Positions 18,501-27,641 of a stretch of 64,000 nt of DNA are shown in pieces. The stretch comes from Halothiobacillus neapolitanus c2. Its GTDB lineage: Bacteria > Pseudomonadota > Gammaproteobacteria > Halothiobacillales > Halothiobacillaceae. Under the pieces are notes generated by a model. The model was not told the DNA's origin, ran no database searches, and worked only from the letters and a program-made list of their open reading frames with translations. Within the stretch, counting starts at the first letter, position 1. Each line of letters begins with the position of its first letter. The DNA is taken from NCBI RefSeq assembly GCF_000024765.1, contig NC_013422.1, forward strand, positions 1,011,501 through 1,075,500, read 5' to 3'. A program made the translations under genes and the position numbers.

Positions 18501-21500
18501 AGTATTTGGCCACACGGGCATGGTAATGGAAGACCTTGAAATTCATGCACCGCTAATCCTAGCTGACGAAGCGTCAACTGAGTTATCAACACAACTGACA
18601 TATCAGAAGGATGGTGTATACAGTGTAGAAATTAGTTCTGTAGCGCAGGGTGAGAATACAGTTCACTTTACCTGTCGCATGTTGGAAGACCCAACACTTG
18701 TTTCTATAGTCGATCTCCCGGACGGATCAAGAGATGACGAGCAATCAACGTTTGACAAAACCATTCTCTACAACAGACTAGCTTCTTTAGGCCTTCAATA
18801 TGGGGAACAATTCCAGCGCGTTAGATCAATTCGTAAGGACGGCGTTCGTCGTGTTTTTGGTACTCTTTCGACAGAAAACATCAATAGCTGGGAGTTTGTA
18901 AATCCAGGCTTGTTTGATGGAGTGTTGCACACCCTTGAGCCTATTCTCGGTGCAGATAGGACTCTTGTTCCGGTTGGTTGGTCCAAGATACGCGTCTACC
19001 GCAAACCTCGGGGAAATGTCGAGTGCGTTGCAGAATTGCGTGTTGATTCTGATCCATTTAGTAGCGAAGTCCTAGCTGATTTAACCCTGTACGGTGATGG
19101 ATTGCTTGTTCTGCGTGCTGAGGGACTACGTTTGCGTGAAGTGAAATCCCGTGAACGTTCATCATTGCCATTTTTCCACCGTATCGTTTGGAAAGAGCAG
19201 CCGTTGGATCTTCAGGCTTTTCGTGCAGTGCGCCTAATCGGTATTAACTGCCCTGATGCCTTGAAACCACATTTGTCATCACATTTCGAGTTAGTTGCTG
19301 ATATAGATAAGGCTTTGGATGCGATACATACATCACAGGGAAAGCCGACAAAGTTTGTCTGTTTCTGGAATGGAAAGGAGTTGCCTGCCGATGCTGATGC
19401 CGATGCAATTATGGCAGCCAGCCAATCTTTTTACGAACCGTTGTTAGCATTTATAAAGGCACTTGCAAAACTTGCACTTAAAGAGACTGTAGAACTTGTC
19501 TTTGTGACAAAAGGGGTGCAAACAACGGGCAGGGAAGATGCGAGAGCTGGAACTGAGGAACCACTGTCACTTAATACCCAGTTGCAGGCAACAATATCCG
19601 GCTTTTGTTCGGTACTAAACTCTGAGTTTTCGCGCATACGTGCAAAGGTTGTAGACCTCCCGTGTATGGGTGAAGACCAGGACGATGTTTATTCACTCCT
19701 AAACGAGTTGCATTTGGGCAATAGTCGCTCAGATTTTCAAGTCGCTTATCGGTGCAATAGCCGTATGGTGAAACACCTGGAAGTGGCAAAAGTTATTGAG
19801 TCTGAGGAAAACTATCAGATCGTGGTAGCCGATGACGGACTGCTGTCTGGATTGGGGAGAAAGCCATTGCCACGCATCGTTCCGTCGGGGGATGAAATTG
19901 AAGTTTGCGTCGAGGCGGCGGGTTTGAACTTTAAGGATGTGCTCAATGCCCTTGGACTTTTGAAGGAGCATTCAAAAAGCGAGGGATTGACTCATAAAGA
20001 GTTGCCGCTTGGATTTGAGTGTGCTGGCGTTGTCACCGCAGCAGGAGATGACGCTGAGTTTATGGTTGGCGAATCGGTAATGATCAGCCACCTCGGGTGT
20101 ATGCAGCGCTATGTAACGGTGAGCAGTCGTGCTGCAGTACGTATTCCAGATGGGATCACTATGGAGCAAGCTGCTGCTATCCCAACTGCCTTCATCACGA
20201 GTTATTACGCACTATATTCGTTGGCTAAAGTGAATGCATCGGATCGTGTTCTGATTCATGCGGCAGCAGGTGGGGTTGGTCAAGCCGCGCTTCAGTTATG
20301 CAGGCGTGTGGGTGCTGAGGTATTTGCCACGGCCAGCCATCGTAAGTGGGATGTATTAAGAAACCAGGGTGTCGACAGAATCATGGATTCGCGCAACATC
20401 AATTTTGGAGAAGAAATTCTCCGGATGACGGATGGTGGTGGTGTTTCAGTCGTTCTCAATAGCCTGAATAAAGACTTCATTCCGGTCAGCCTAGCGGCGA
20501 CGGCGCACGGCGGGAGATTTGTTGAACTCGGAAAACTTGGTGTGTGGAGTAAACAACAGGTAACTGAAGTGCGGCCTGATATTTCATACTCTCAGTTTGA
20601 CCTGAGTGAAATCTCAGAAAACGAGCTCTTAGACTTGAATAAGAGCATTCTTGAAGACATTGCAGCATATCTTTCCGCGGGCGAGATTACCCCCCCTCTT
20701 GTTACCAGTTATTCAGTTACAGACATAGCTGAAGCCTTTGGTGTGCTATCACGAGGGGAAAATGTAGGGAAAATCGTTCTCACGTTCGGTCGTGAGCAGG
20801 ACAGTGACTTGTCGTTGTCTCGTGTAGTCAGTGGGGAAGGTACTTATGTAATCACTGGAGGATATGGCGCTCTAGGTCAACGTGTGGCTCGCTGCTTAAT
20901 TCAGGCCGGAGCACGAAATGTGACATTGCTTGGGCGAAATTTGCCGAATCAGGATGCACTTGCACAGTTGAAAATGAGGCTAGATGGAGTAGAGAACCTT
21001 GATCTGTGTACAGGTGATGTTGCAGATTCAGATGTTGTTGATCGGATTTTTGTAGAAGCCGCTGAGAAAGGGAGACCTGTTTGCGGAATTGTTCATCTTG
21101 CTGGACTTATTTCAGATGCGCCAATTACCGAGCAAACTTGGATTAGCTTCCGAACTGTGTTTCTTCCCAAGGTAGTTGGCACGTGGAATCTGTGGAAAGC
21201 GGCAGAACGTCATGGTGGCGTAGAACTATTTGCCGGGTTCTCATCGATTGCGTCGGTGGTCGGATCTGTTAGTCAGTCAAACTATGCCTCAGCGAACGCA
21301 TTTATTGATGGCTTGATGAATCGCACCCGGGGAGGGGGGCGTATTGGATTAGCACTTAATTGGGGGCCGTGGGGCGGAGCGGGAATGGCTGCGGAGTTAA
21401 CCGATCAGCAGAGGAAGTCTATTGAGCGAAAGGGCTTCTCACTGATTCCGATGCAGTTGGGAATGGAGGCATTCGGTCGCTTGGCCAGGCAAGCTCAAGG

Positions 21501-21993
21501 ACAGGTTGTCATCGGGAACGTCGATTGGAGTGCTTACAAAGAAAGCCTGCCTGGTGACGATTCCCTGTATGACGATGTAAAGGATGCGAAGAGTGACGCA
21601 CCTTCTGACGTTTTTGATTATAACAGTTTGCTTGCTTTGAGTGAGGACCAGCGTAAGGAGATAGTGCTTGAGAAGCTCATATTGATTCTTCGTCAGGTGT
21701 TGCAGTATGGGGAAAAAGAGAGGGTTTCTCGTCGTGCCACATTTTCAGATTTGGGAATAGATTCTTTGGTAGCTGTAGAGCTGCGAAATACTCTGGAAAA
21801 ATCATTTGGCATCGCACTCCCATCATCACTGGTATTTGATTACCCTTCTGTACCAGTATTAAGCGGATATTTGCTCGAATATTTAAAAAATAACTATGTG
21901 TCGACTTCAGGAGATGGAGAAAATTCTGATGCATCATCGGAAATGCACAAAACTTCGGAGGAAGAGGATTCCACTGAAGGAGAGCTTATATGA
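15589..21993 (+). CDS. Fully reducing type I polyketide synthase, KS-AT-DH-ER-KR-ACP
   Basis: A 2134-residue single module. KS, about 20-445: C193 in DTACSSS, H328 in VEAHGTGTPLGDP, H368 in NLGHMEAA. AT, about 555-860: S649 in GHSVGE, with HAFH at 748-751, the malonyl-CoA signature. DH, about 915-1195: H948 in HVVMGRTIFP, D1110 in GLFDGV. A structural half-KR spans roughly 1200-1400. ER, about 1410-1730: NADPH loop HAAAGGVG at 1557. KR, about 1740-1980: TGGYGALG, catalytic S1886, Y1899, N1903. ACP, about 2015-2105: S2059 in GIDSL. All domains look active, so each cycle should give a saturated carbon pair. There is no loading domain, thioesterase or methyltransferase, so the starter probably comes from the upstream ACP and release needs another protein. 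G8 (15830-15837) and C9 (16937-16945) tracts lie in the gene. Confidence 0.96.
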   Translation: MEQPTINSETMVKQLLSEKHEPIAIVGLSLRLSDGISDLNGFHHLLLDGRDNIVDIPESRWDNKKYFSSANDSGNAICTNRGGYLNDIDKFDPAFFSISPKEARYMDPQQRIMLELCWEALENAGLNPEELRGSDGAVYLGSSSLDYARDMMGLGEKQLVSQLGTGTANSAISGRISYFLGWRGPSMTVDTACSSSLVAIHLASSALRNKETSFAIAGGINIVHNPVSHIIFTRANMLAPDGRCKTFDESADGYGRSEGAAVLVLRRLSSAIADGNRILGVIRGSAVRQDGESGGLTVPNGVAQEAVMRDALRRSLVKPADISYVEAHGTGTPLGDPIEIHSINSLFSERPNIDEKVYVASSKTNLGHMEAAAGVGGILKCLAQLNSKLIYQHINFNNPSSKIDWGALSVTVPTEVQPWEQPVRRAMVNSFGFAGTIASLVLEEAPVMNAPPRVDKKGTSGASDDPFIFTVSAKSSSALLRNMRAYLETLIKSSADDMDSIIWTSSVGRQHHPYRWAASARNNDELMQLMRSSLDESEELMADTERMLQFSEARVAFLLTGQGAQYPGMGAGLYKKNRVFRRALDEVSHHFDSVLDVKLKELMFDQGAIAKERLVQTKYTQPALFAFNYAVAKMWMEYGIEPAVMLGHSVGEIVSACLSGLFTLKDAVRMTARRAEVMQSVKLDGAMLAVKATKEQVSNFIESFDDVGFAGFNGPKQTVISGGILSLDMIADRLSEEEIPHRRLEVSHAFHSAHMNEAAEIFRDYMTTVTFHPLQREFISNVTGKVATYDLVASPDYWARHICQPVNFAAGMETIATRSSYLFLETGPSPHLTAMGRGCIKASDHYWVETVKPSLVEEDSLDEAILSLYKAGQKLDWRIVHAGVSNNMCELPPYSFDHESYWLPVATSGVDRGSDFHPLLGQLAARQHSQWTFTAFVAPSSPAYLADHVVMGRTIFPGTGYVEVVLALQDAVFGHTGMVMEDLEIHAPLILADEASTELSTQLTYQKDGVYSVEISSVAQGENTVHFTCRMLEDPTLVSIVDLPDGSRDDEQSTFDKTILYNRLASLGLQYGEQFQRVRSIRKDGVRRVFGTLSTENINSWEFVNPGLFDGVLHTLEPILGADRTLVPVGWSKIRVYRKPRGNVECVAELRVDSDPFSSEVLADLTLYGDGLLVLRAEGLRLREVKSRERSSLPFFHRIVWKEQPLDLQAFRAVRLIGINCPDALKPHLSSHFELVADIDKALDAIHTSQGKPTKFVCFWNGKELPADADADAIMAASQSFYEPLLAFIKALAKLALKETVELVFVTKGVQTTGREDARAGTEEPLSLNTQLQATISGFCSVLNSEFSRIRAKVVDLPCMGEDQDDVYSLLNELHLGNSRSDFQVAYRCNSRMVKHLEVAKVIESEENYQIVVADDGLLSGLGRKPLPRIVPSGDEIEVCVEAAGLNFKDVLNALGLLKEHSKSEGLTHKELPLGFECAGVVTAAGDDAEFMVGESVMISHLGCMQRYVTVSSRAAVRIPDGITMEQAAAIPTAFITSYYALYSLAKVNASDRVLIHAAAGGVGQAALQLCRRVGAEVFATASHRKWDVLRNQGVDRIMDSRNINFGEEILRMTDGGGVSVVLNSLNKDFIPVSLAATAHGGRFVELGKLGVWSKQQVTEVRPDISYSQFDLSEISENELLDLNKSILEDIAAYLSAGEITPPLVTSYSVTDIAEAFGVLSRGENVGKIVLTFGREQDSDLSLSRVVSGEGTYVITGGYGALGQRVARCLIQAGARNVTLLGRNLPNQDALAQLKMRLDGVENLDLCTGDVADSDVVDRIFVEAAEKGRPVCGIVHLAGLISDAPITEQTWISFRTVFLPKVVGTWNLWKAAERHGGVELFAGFSSIASVVGSVSQSNYASANAFIDGLMNRTRGGGRIGLALNWGPWGGAGMAAELTDQQRKSIERKGFSLIPMQLGMEAFGRLARQAQGQVVIGNVDWSAYKESLPGDDSLYDDVKDAKSDAPSDVFDYNSLLALSEDQRKEIVLEKLILILRQVLQYGEKERVSRRATFSDLGIDSLVAVELRNTLEKSFGIALPSSLVFDYPSVPVLSGYLLEYLKNNYVSTSGDGENSDASSEMHKTSEEEDSTEGELI

Positions 21994-23582
21994 GAAGTAT
22001 GGATGCGTCGGATTTAGGCGAATTATATGTAGTGAAGGATGTTGGTGAAATTCTGCGTAGACAGGTAAAGAAAAGAGCATCAGAACCAGCGATATTTTGC
22101 GATGGTCGCGTCACAAGTTATGACTCTTTTTATAAACACAGTCGGAAAGTAGCTGATTTTCTAGTATCCAGATTGTCATGTATTGAGCGGCGTGTTGGGT
22201 ACATAGGACGGGAATGCGAGCCCTATTATGAGGTAATTTTTGGCTGCGCGATGGCGGGGGTAATTTTTGTCCCAATTAATTGGCGGCTTACCCCTAATGA
22301 AGTTGCACATATAGTAACTGACGCCAGTATTGACATACTGTTTTCCGACGCCGAAATGCTTGGTGTTGTAGAAGAAAGCCTGGATATGTGCGGTCATGAC
22401 GCAGAGGTCGTGTGTTTGAAGCATGGCATGACATCCACGAGTTATTTTGCAATTCTGCATTCAGTTGCTAAGGAGAGCGTGCTTCCGGCCTGTGATCCAG
22501 AGAGGACGTTTTGCCTTATCTATACCAGTGGCACTACTGGTCTTCCTAAAGGTGTCTGCTTGCCTCACAAGGCTTTCTTTCAAATCAGAGAGGCATTGAT
22601 TAAACAAGACCTTAAGTGGCTTGATTGGCGTCAATCTGATCGTTGTCTTGTGGGAATTCCTGGGTTTCACATTGGTGGACTCTGGTGGGCGCTTCAGTGT
22701 TTTAGTTCAGGTGCCTCCATCGTTGTATTGCCGAAATTTGAGCCACAGTTGTGTCTCACTGCCATGTTGGATTGCGGAGTAACAACAGCATGCATGGTCC
22801 CCTCGATGATAAATTTGCTATTGGATGTGATTGAGCAAAACGATGCAAAACTGCTGAAGTTGCGAAAGATTGTCTATGGGGGGGGCCCCATATCCGAAGC
22901 GCTACTTATGCGGGGCATCAGTGTGCTTGGGTGCGATTTTGCCCAGATATATGGCTTGAGTGAGACGGGAAATACCGCAGTTTGTTTAGATCCGGACAGC
23001 CATCTCTCTGAACCTTCACTGCTGACTGCCGCGGGTAGACCTTATCCAGGGGTTAAATTAAAGATTATTGATACAGATGGTAAGGTGTTGCCAATGGGTG
23101 AGGTTGGTGAAGTCTGTATCAAGACACCTGCTCGTATGATCGAGTATTGGGGGTTGCCCGATGCAACTTCAGCGACTCTGCAAGATGGATGGATCCATAC
23201 GGGTGATGCCGGCTATCTTAACGAAAGTGGTTATCTGTTTATATGTGATCGAATCAAGGACGTAATAGTCACTGGTGGAGAAAAAATATTCCCTGCAGAG
23301 GTAGAAAATGTTGTTTCATCTTTCTCTACCGTTCACGAGTGCGCAGTAATTGGTATTCCTAACGAAGTATGGGGGGAAGTGCCGATCTGCCTAGTTGTAC
23401 CTAAGCCAGAATCCGCAGTCAATATTACAGACCTCTTCAAGTTTCTCGAGTCCCGATTAGCCGCATATAAAAAACCAACGCAAATTCATTGCGTGGATAG
23501 TCTCCCCCGTAACCCGAGCGGAAAACTGCTTCGACGGGCGTTGCGAGATGCTTTTTGGACTGGCCGTAAACGCAATGTTTGA
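21990..23582 (+). CDS. FadD/ScoC-type acyl-AMP ligase
   Basis: A 530-residue ANL-superfamily adenylating enzyme. The P-loop is IYTSGTTGLPKGV, followed by YGLSETGNTA, HTGDAGYL and DRIKDVIVTGGEKIFPAEVE, with the C-terminal catalytic lysine motif NPSGKLLRR. In isonitrile pathways the matching enzyme (ScoC, FadD10) activates the free acid and loads it onto the stand-alone ACP; it may act twice, before and after isonitrile formation. It starts inside the PKS stop (ATGA overlap), so it is translationally coupled. From sequence I cannot separate acyl-ACP from acyl-CoA ligase activity. A G8 tract at 22878-22885 lies in the coding region. Confidence 0.9.
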   Translation: MRSMDASDLGELYVVKDVGEILRRQVKKRASEPAIFCDGRVTSYDSFYKHSRKVADFLVSRLSCIERRVGYIGRECEPYYEVIFGCAMAGVIFVPINWRLTPNEVAHIVTDASIDILFSDAEMLGVVEESLDMCGHDAEVVCLKHGMTSTSYFAILHSVAKESVLPACDPERTFCLIYTSGTTGLPKGVCLPHKAFFQIREALIKQDLKWLDWRQSDRCLVGIPGFHIGGLWWALQCFSSGASIVVLPKFEPQLCLTAMLDCGVTTACMVPSMINLLLDVIEQNDAKLLKLRKIVYGGGPISEALLMRGISVLGCDFAQIYGLSETGNTAVCLDPDSHLSEPSLLTAAGRPYPGVKLKIIDTDGKVLPMGEVGEVCIKTPARMIEYWGLPDATSATLQDGWIHTGDAGYLNESGYLFICDRIKDVIVTGGEKIFPAEVENVVSSFSTVHECAVIGIPNEVWGEVPICLVVPKPESAVNITDLFKFLESRLAAYKKPTQIHCVDSLPRNPSGKLLRRALRDAFWTGRKRNV

Positions 23583-23617
23583 CATTCTTTGACTTATAAG
23601 AACAGGAGTTTCTTGAT

Positions 23618-24796
23618 ATGTACACACCGCCATTTACTTTGCCTCGAGTTGCACTTTTGAAATATTGGCTTGGATTCGGATATCTTTCTCGGTACGGGAA
23701 ACTGGCCAGTGGTATAGCAGAGGAGCATAATTTCAAACCATCAATTGGACTTGATCTTTTCCGCAGTGGAGAAGAAGCATTACTTGAGTATTGTGAAAAA
23801 AATTTACCTGAGCATGTTAGTGACATACCGATTCATAAGATTGAAGCGAAAGATGCCACACCAGAAATAATGAATAAATTTCGTGAGCGCCAGTTACCGG
23901 TTCTGATCAAGGGTGGAGCACTCCAATGGAGGGCGTTTAAGGAGTTCGATCTAGATTTCTTCGAGAAGAACTATGGTGATGTAGATGTGCCTGTTCATGC
24001 GGAGCCGAATGAAATATACCCAGATAATGGAAAGCCTGTACCATTAAAGAATTTTTATCAAATGGACTATGTTCCGATTCGTGATTTGGTCAAGTCTGTA
24101 GTTACAGATGAGCGATATAGCGCGAAAGCGATTGAGGATATCACGCACGAAAACGGGGGGTCGATGATAAAGGATTATTGTGATTTGGCTCAAATCCACA
24201 GTTACGCTGGATTGGCCGAATACAAAAATAAATGGTATTTCAAAAGAACCCCTGTGGGATATGTTGTGTCCAAGCAATTGTTTATTCAATCACAAAGATC
24301 ACATACCCTGTGGCATACCGAGCCTGGCTATAATTATTTTGTAGCCATTGAAGGCATTAAGAACTGGCGTGTCACTTCGCCGTACTATAGTCCGGGATTA
24401 TATACCGTCATTAAGGATAACGCCACTTATCATGTATCTAGGGTTGATGGGCGTGAACAGAATGATGTGATAGCCAGAAGAGGCTTCCCTCTCTACCAAT
24501 ATATGCCGAAATACAGCATTACTGTTGAGCCAGGTGATATATTGATGCTCCCCCCTTGGTGGTGGCATACGGTTTCTAATCAGCCGGGCTCGCACTCTAT
24601 CTCTCTGACCTTCCGTACCGTGGCTGAGCCAAGGTTGCATGCGCCTATGCTTGACTATCTAAAGTGGGGAGATCGCAACGCTAAGGAAATTCGGCGAAAA
24701 GTCCTGCAGCATGGCCGTCTCTTTGACGAGGATATTGCCGCTTCACTGTATGCGTTTGCTGATCCTAAAAACGATATACGTTCGCAAAAGAAGTAA
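23618..24796 (+). CDS. JmjC/cupin_8-type Fe(II)/2-oxoglutarate oxygenase
   Basis: A 392-residue protein whose C-terminal half is a double-stranded beta-helix of the cupin_8/FIH type. The iron ligands are H233 and E235 (LWHTEPGYNYF) and H317 (PPWWWHTV), in the order HxE...H. PGDILMLPPWWWH is the family hallmark. Residues 1-80 are a separate helical extension that begins with an aromatic-rich segment (LLKYWLGFGYLSRYG), possibly membrane-associated. It lies 35 bases after the ligase with its own AGGAG, so it is the last gene of the operon. This is a second oxygenase in the pathway and probably hydroxylates, desaturates or otherwise oxidises the chain; its substrate cannot be read from sequence. 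Confidence 0.85.
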   Translation: MYTPPFTLPRVALLKYWLGFGYLSRYGKLASGIAEEHNFKPSIGLDLFRSGEEALLEYCEKNLPEHVSDIPIHKIEAKDATPEIMNKFRERQLPVLIKGGALQWRAFKEFDLDFFEKNYGDVDVPVHAEPNEIYPDNGKPVPLKNFYQMDYVPIRDLVKSVVTDERYSAKAIEDITHENGGSMIKDYCDLAQIHSYAGLAEYKNKWYFKRTPVGYVVSKQLFIQSQRSHTLWHTEPGYNYFVAIEGIKNWRVTSPYYSPGLYTVIKDNATYHVSRVDGREQNDVIARRGFPLYQYMPKYSITVEPGDILMLPPWWWHTVSNQPGSHSISLTFRTVAEPRLHAPMLDYLKWGDRNAKEIRRKVLQHGRLFDEDIAASLYAFADPKNDIRSQKK

Positions 24797-25749
24797 AGTA
24801 AGAAATGTCTGGTGATTGTTGTCATGTTATGACAAAAGAGTTGGCCAAAGTGTTTTGATCCATTGGCATAAGTCAGCATGAGTGAAGATTGATGATGACT
24901 CAACAGACAATTTTACGGTATGCATCTATTAAGAGTCGTATTTTCATTATGGTTCAAATTTTACAAAGATGTTTTAATTCATATACTGGTGCAGTGCTTC
25001 TTGACGATCCGGCTCTTGGATGAATGATTGATGAATATAATGTTGTGCGTGGGTTAATTTTCCCAGAGAAATTCTCTTTCATGAATTGTCTTGGTGCCTC
25101 ATTAATAATGAAGCACCTTGTATGCTTGGAGGTGCTTGCGCTTGATTATATTGTCCGTACTTTCTTGTGATGGTTATATTTTAGTGTAAAATTTATGAAA
25201 TATCTTGTTTTTTTGGCGATTTTAAATCAACTTAATATTAAGTGCGTGGTTGCGCCAGTGGCTGTGAAAGAATACTTTATTCCAGTGTTGGATTTATGTT
25301 TTATGCAGATTAAGGTCGATGTTATTGCAAGAATTTTTTTCCGTGCAGCATGAAGTAAGTGCTCACTTACTAAGCGGTCCTGTATACTTTTTATTTTGTT
25401 GCCGTGGTTGGTTTAAGTGCTGATAATTCTTACTATGTCTGGTATTTGGTTTTATGGTATCTTTATATGAAGATTATGCTTTGAATAATGCTTGTCTTCT
25501 TGTAATTTACTTGCTCCGTGCTTTGTTTGACTTGGTGGTTTTGGGCGGGGTTATTTAGCGGGGTTGATTTTTTCTCTAATAATTTTCTGAAAATCATGTC
25601 TGTTAAATACCGCGCTACATTGTTTGCTTAAGTGTTTATTTGTTGATTGTGTCGCCATTTTATTCGCTGCGCGGAGTACTCCTTTAAGAGAATAGTGATT
25701 ACCTTAATAAAACTATGAAATTGAATTTTGATAGCTGCTGGACTAAACA
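24797..25749. other. AT-rich gap with hairpins after the PKS operon
   Basis: No gene is supported in these 950 bases. The notable content is a nested hairpin at 25093-25137, described separately. The rest is low-GC with many T-runs and no clear lux-box-like dyad. Confidence 0.5.
25093..25137 (+). terminator. Overlapping alternative hairpins
   Basis: GGTGCCTCATT (25093-25103) pairs with AATGAAGCACC (25107-25117) with one mismatch and a 3-base loop. The right arm can instead pair with AGGTGCTT (25130-25137). The two stems exclude each other, as in attenuators. The T-run expected of a strong terminator is missing. Position, about 300 bases after the operon's last stop, fits a 3' end. Confidence 0.4.
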
Positions 25750-26583
25750 ATGACCACTGAGACTGATATGTTACGAGTAATGCCGCCTGAGATAGCATCA
25801 AGGTTGATATTTGACTCGTTTAGAAGACCGTTGCGCGTTGCTATGCAGGATACTGACCATAGTGTCATGGAACGTGCAGAACGGATAACACTTAATGTTG
25901 ATGGGAAGTCAGTGGCAGTTTACAAATGGGGGCGAGCGGGTCCTTTGGTTGTGTGCATACATGGCTGGAGTGCACGTGCTTCAAATTTTTGTGCATTCGT
26001 AGATCCATTGATGAAAGCGGGATATCGCGTTATTGCATTTGATAATCCTGGTCACGGTGAGTCGGGTGGTTCCACAACCACCCCTGTCGATGTTAGTCGA
26101 ATTCTGCTCGAGTTACAGGCTCGTTTTGGCTCACCTGATGTCGTATTAACCCACTCTCTTGGAGCACTTTATGCTTTTTATGCGCTTAACCATGGTGTCT
26201 GTGCCTCTCATCTAGTTACCATTGCGGGCGTCTGTGATTTCTCATACTTGGTGACACGATATGCATCATCGATGGATTTGCCCGGTGAAACAATTGACTT
26301 GTTAAGGCAGCATATTGAATCCATGTTTGAGAGAGATTCCATATGGGAGGAGTTTTCAGCGCATAACAATCTTTCAGGATTCGGAGGGCGTGCAACCCTA
26401 ATCCACGATGAATATGATGACTATGTTGAGCTCTCCCAATCAAATAAGATTCATGATGCCCTTGGTGATAGGGGCGCGCTACATATAACGAGAGGTTTGG
26501 GCCATCGCCGTATACTGGCAGACCAAGCCGTAATTGAGCAAATCATGAAGGAAATAGGTGGAGCAGATGTATATTATCCCTGA
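25750..26583 (+). CDS. Alpha/beta-hydrolase
   Basis: A 277-residue serine hydrolase. The oxyanion motif is HGWSARASNF, the nucleophile S136 is in THSLGAL (Thr replaces the common Gly before HS), the acid is one of the Asp residues in HDEYDDY (220-224), and H252 lies in GLGHRRI. There is no signal peptide. The PKS lacks a thioesterase, so this protein is a candidate for chain release or for hydrolysing stalled chains; it could also act on the signal or the product. It is on the same strand as the operon but 950 bases away and probably has its own promoter. The start ATG 25750 has no strong ribosome-binding site; ATG 25777 is an alternative. Confidence 0.85.
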   Translation: MTTETDMLRVMPPEIASRLIFDSFRRPLRVAMQDTDHSVMERAERITLNVDGKSVAVYKWGRAGPLVVCIHGWSARASNFCAFVDPLMKAGYRVIAFDNPGHGESGGSTTTPVDVSRILLELQARFGSPDVVLTHSLGALYAFYALNHGVCASHLVTIAGVCDFSYLVTRYASSMDLPGETIDLLRQHIESMFERDSIWEEFSAHNNLSGFGGRATLIHDEYDDYVELSQSNKIHDALGDRGALHITRGLGHRRILADQAVIEQIMKEIGGADVYYP

Positions 26584-26827
26584 TTAGATACCAGCAATGG
26601 TTTCTAATTATTAATTAATTCTGCCTTATAGGAGATGCGGTATCGGATCGAATGCTGCCTTGAATTTACGATTAGATAGTTGAATATATCGAACACATCA
26701 GGGGAATAACGGCAGTAGCACATCGTTGCGCGTATGCTTCTGCGCACCGCATCATCTATTTATTACCAAGCGTTTACTCATGCTGTGTGGTGAGGCTTTC
26801 TATCTATTGATGGATTACCCGGATTGT

Positions 26828-27595
26828 TCAGATGATTGCCAGAGTGTGTATCACACTTTTTACACCGACCTGAACCCAGAATCGTACCTGAATTGATTGG
26901 ATGGTTTTGGTTAGTTTGCTGTCACTTGTCGGTTTCATTATGAGTAGGCCTCGATTTTTATGTAATTCTGTTACTTCAAATTGAATAAAGTCGATAAAAC
27001 AGTCAAACTTATGGTGGATGGCCTTATATCCAGCTTCTTTTGCAGAAAAGATGAGTGACCCTATTAGGTAATTATCACTGTTACCTAGCCAGTTTTGCTT
27101 TTCAAATTGCGTACAACACTTGGACATGATGCATTCAAGAGTGAAATCGCTGTCAGTGATCCATTCACTGTCTATCCCAACACCGCTGCATGAGCTTGAC
27201 CGCACTGCAAAAGCATAGGCAAAACCATCGGTATGTGTGATCGAACCATGCAGACCTGGCGGCCATATTGGCTCACCCTTATATGTGCGACCAACCTGTA
27301 TGCTCGAATGTCCAAGTTCTGAAGCCACTCGTTCGGCACACAATCTTCCACCCACGAATTCGAGTTGGCGCTTGCGCACTGCCCTTGAAGGAACTGTCGG
27401 GTGTATCTCTGTAAGATTTACCTGTTTGAGTATGTGATCAAGCTGCGAAAGAGATATGCCAATGCTTGTTCCTCCATCGAGTTTATGCTGCGGCGGCAGC
27501 CAAACACTTTCTAGGGGGTATTTGATTGAAGGAAGTGTGCCGAGTAGTGCCTCGGTCATGTTGGAAAAGTTGCGTGACGGGGATGTTCTATTCAT
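26828..27595 (-). CDS. 4'-phosphopantetheinyl transferase, EntD/Sfp type
   Basis: A 255-residue enzyme that moves phosphopantetheine from CoA onto carrier-protein serines. The family motifs are all visible: WPPGLHGSITHTDGFAYA, the magnesium site GVGIDSEWI, and FSAKEAGYKAIHHK. Linkage to a PKS and a stand-alone ACP indicates that it activates S2059 of the PKS and S41 of the ACP. It is transcribed opposite to the operon. An inverted repeat (27622-27641) lies just upstream of its start and could be its operator. Confidence 0.92.
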   Translation of the reverse strand: MNRTSPSRNFSNMTEALLGTLPSIKYPLESVWLPPQHKLDGGTSIGISLSQLDHILKQVNLTEIHPTVPSRAVRKRQLEFVGGRLCAERVASELGHSSIQVGRTYKGEPIWPPGLHGSITHTDGFAYAFAVRSSSCSGVGIDSEWITDSDFTLECIMSKCCTQFEKQNWLGNSDNYLIGSLIFSAKEAGYKAIHHKFDCFIDFIQFEVTELHKNRGLLIMKPTSDSKLTKTIQSIQVRFWVQVGVKSVIHTLAII

Positions 27596-27621
27596 AGAAT
27601 CAGACTCTGATATCCAAATTC

Positions 27622-27641
27622 AATGCAACATAATTTGCATT
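27622..27641. promoter_or_regulatory. Perfect 7-6-7 inverted repeat upstream of the PPTase gene
   Basis: AATGCAACATAATTTGCATT has 7-base arms that match perfectly around a 6-base spacer. It is the same size as a lux box but lacks the CTG/CAG core, so it may bind a different regulator. It sits 27 bases upstream of the PPTase start. The rest of the 27596-27949 gap shows no gene. Confidence 0.4.
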
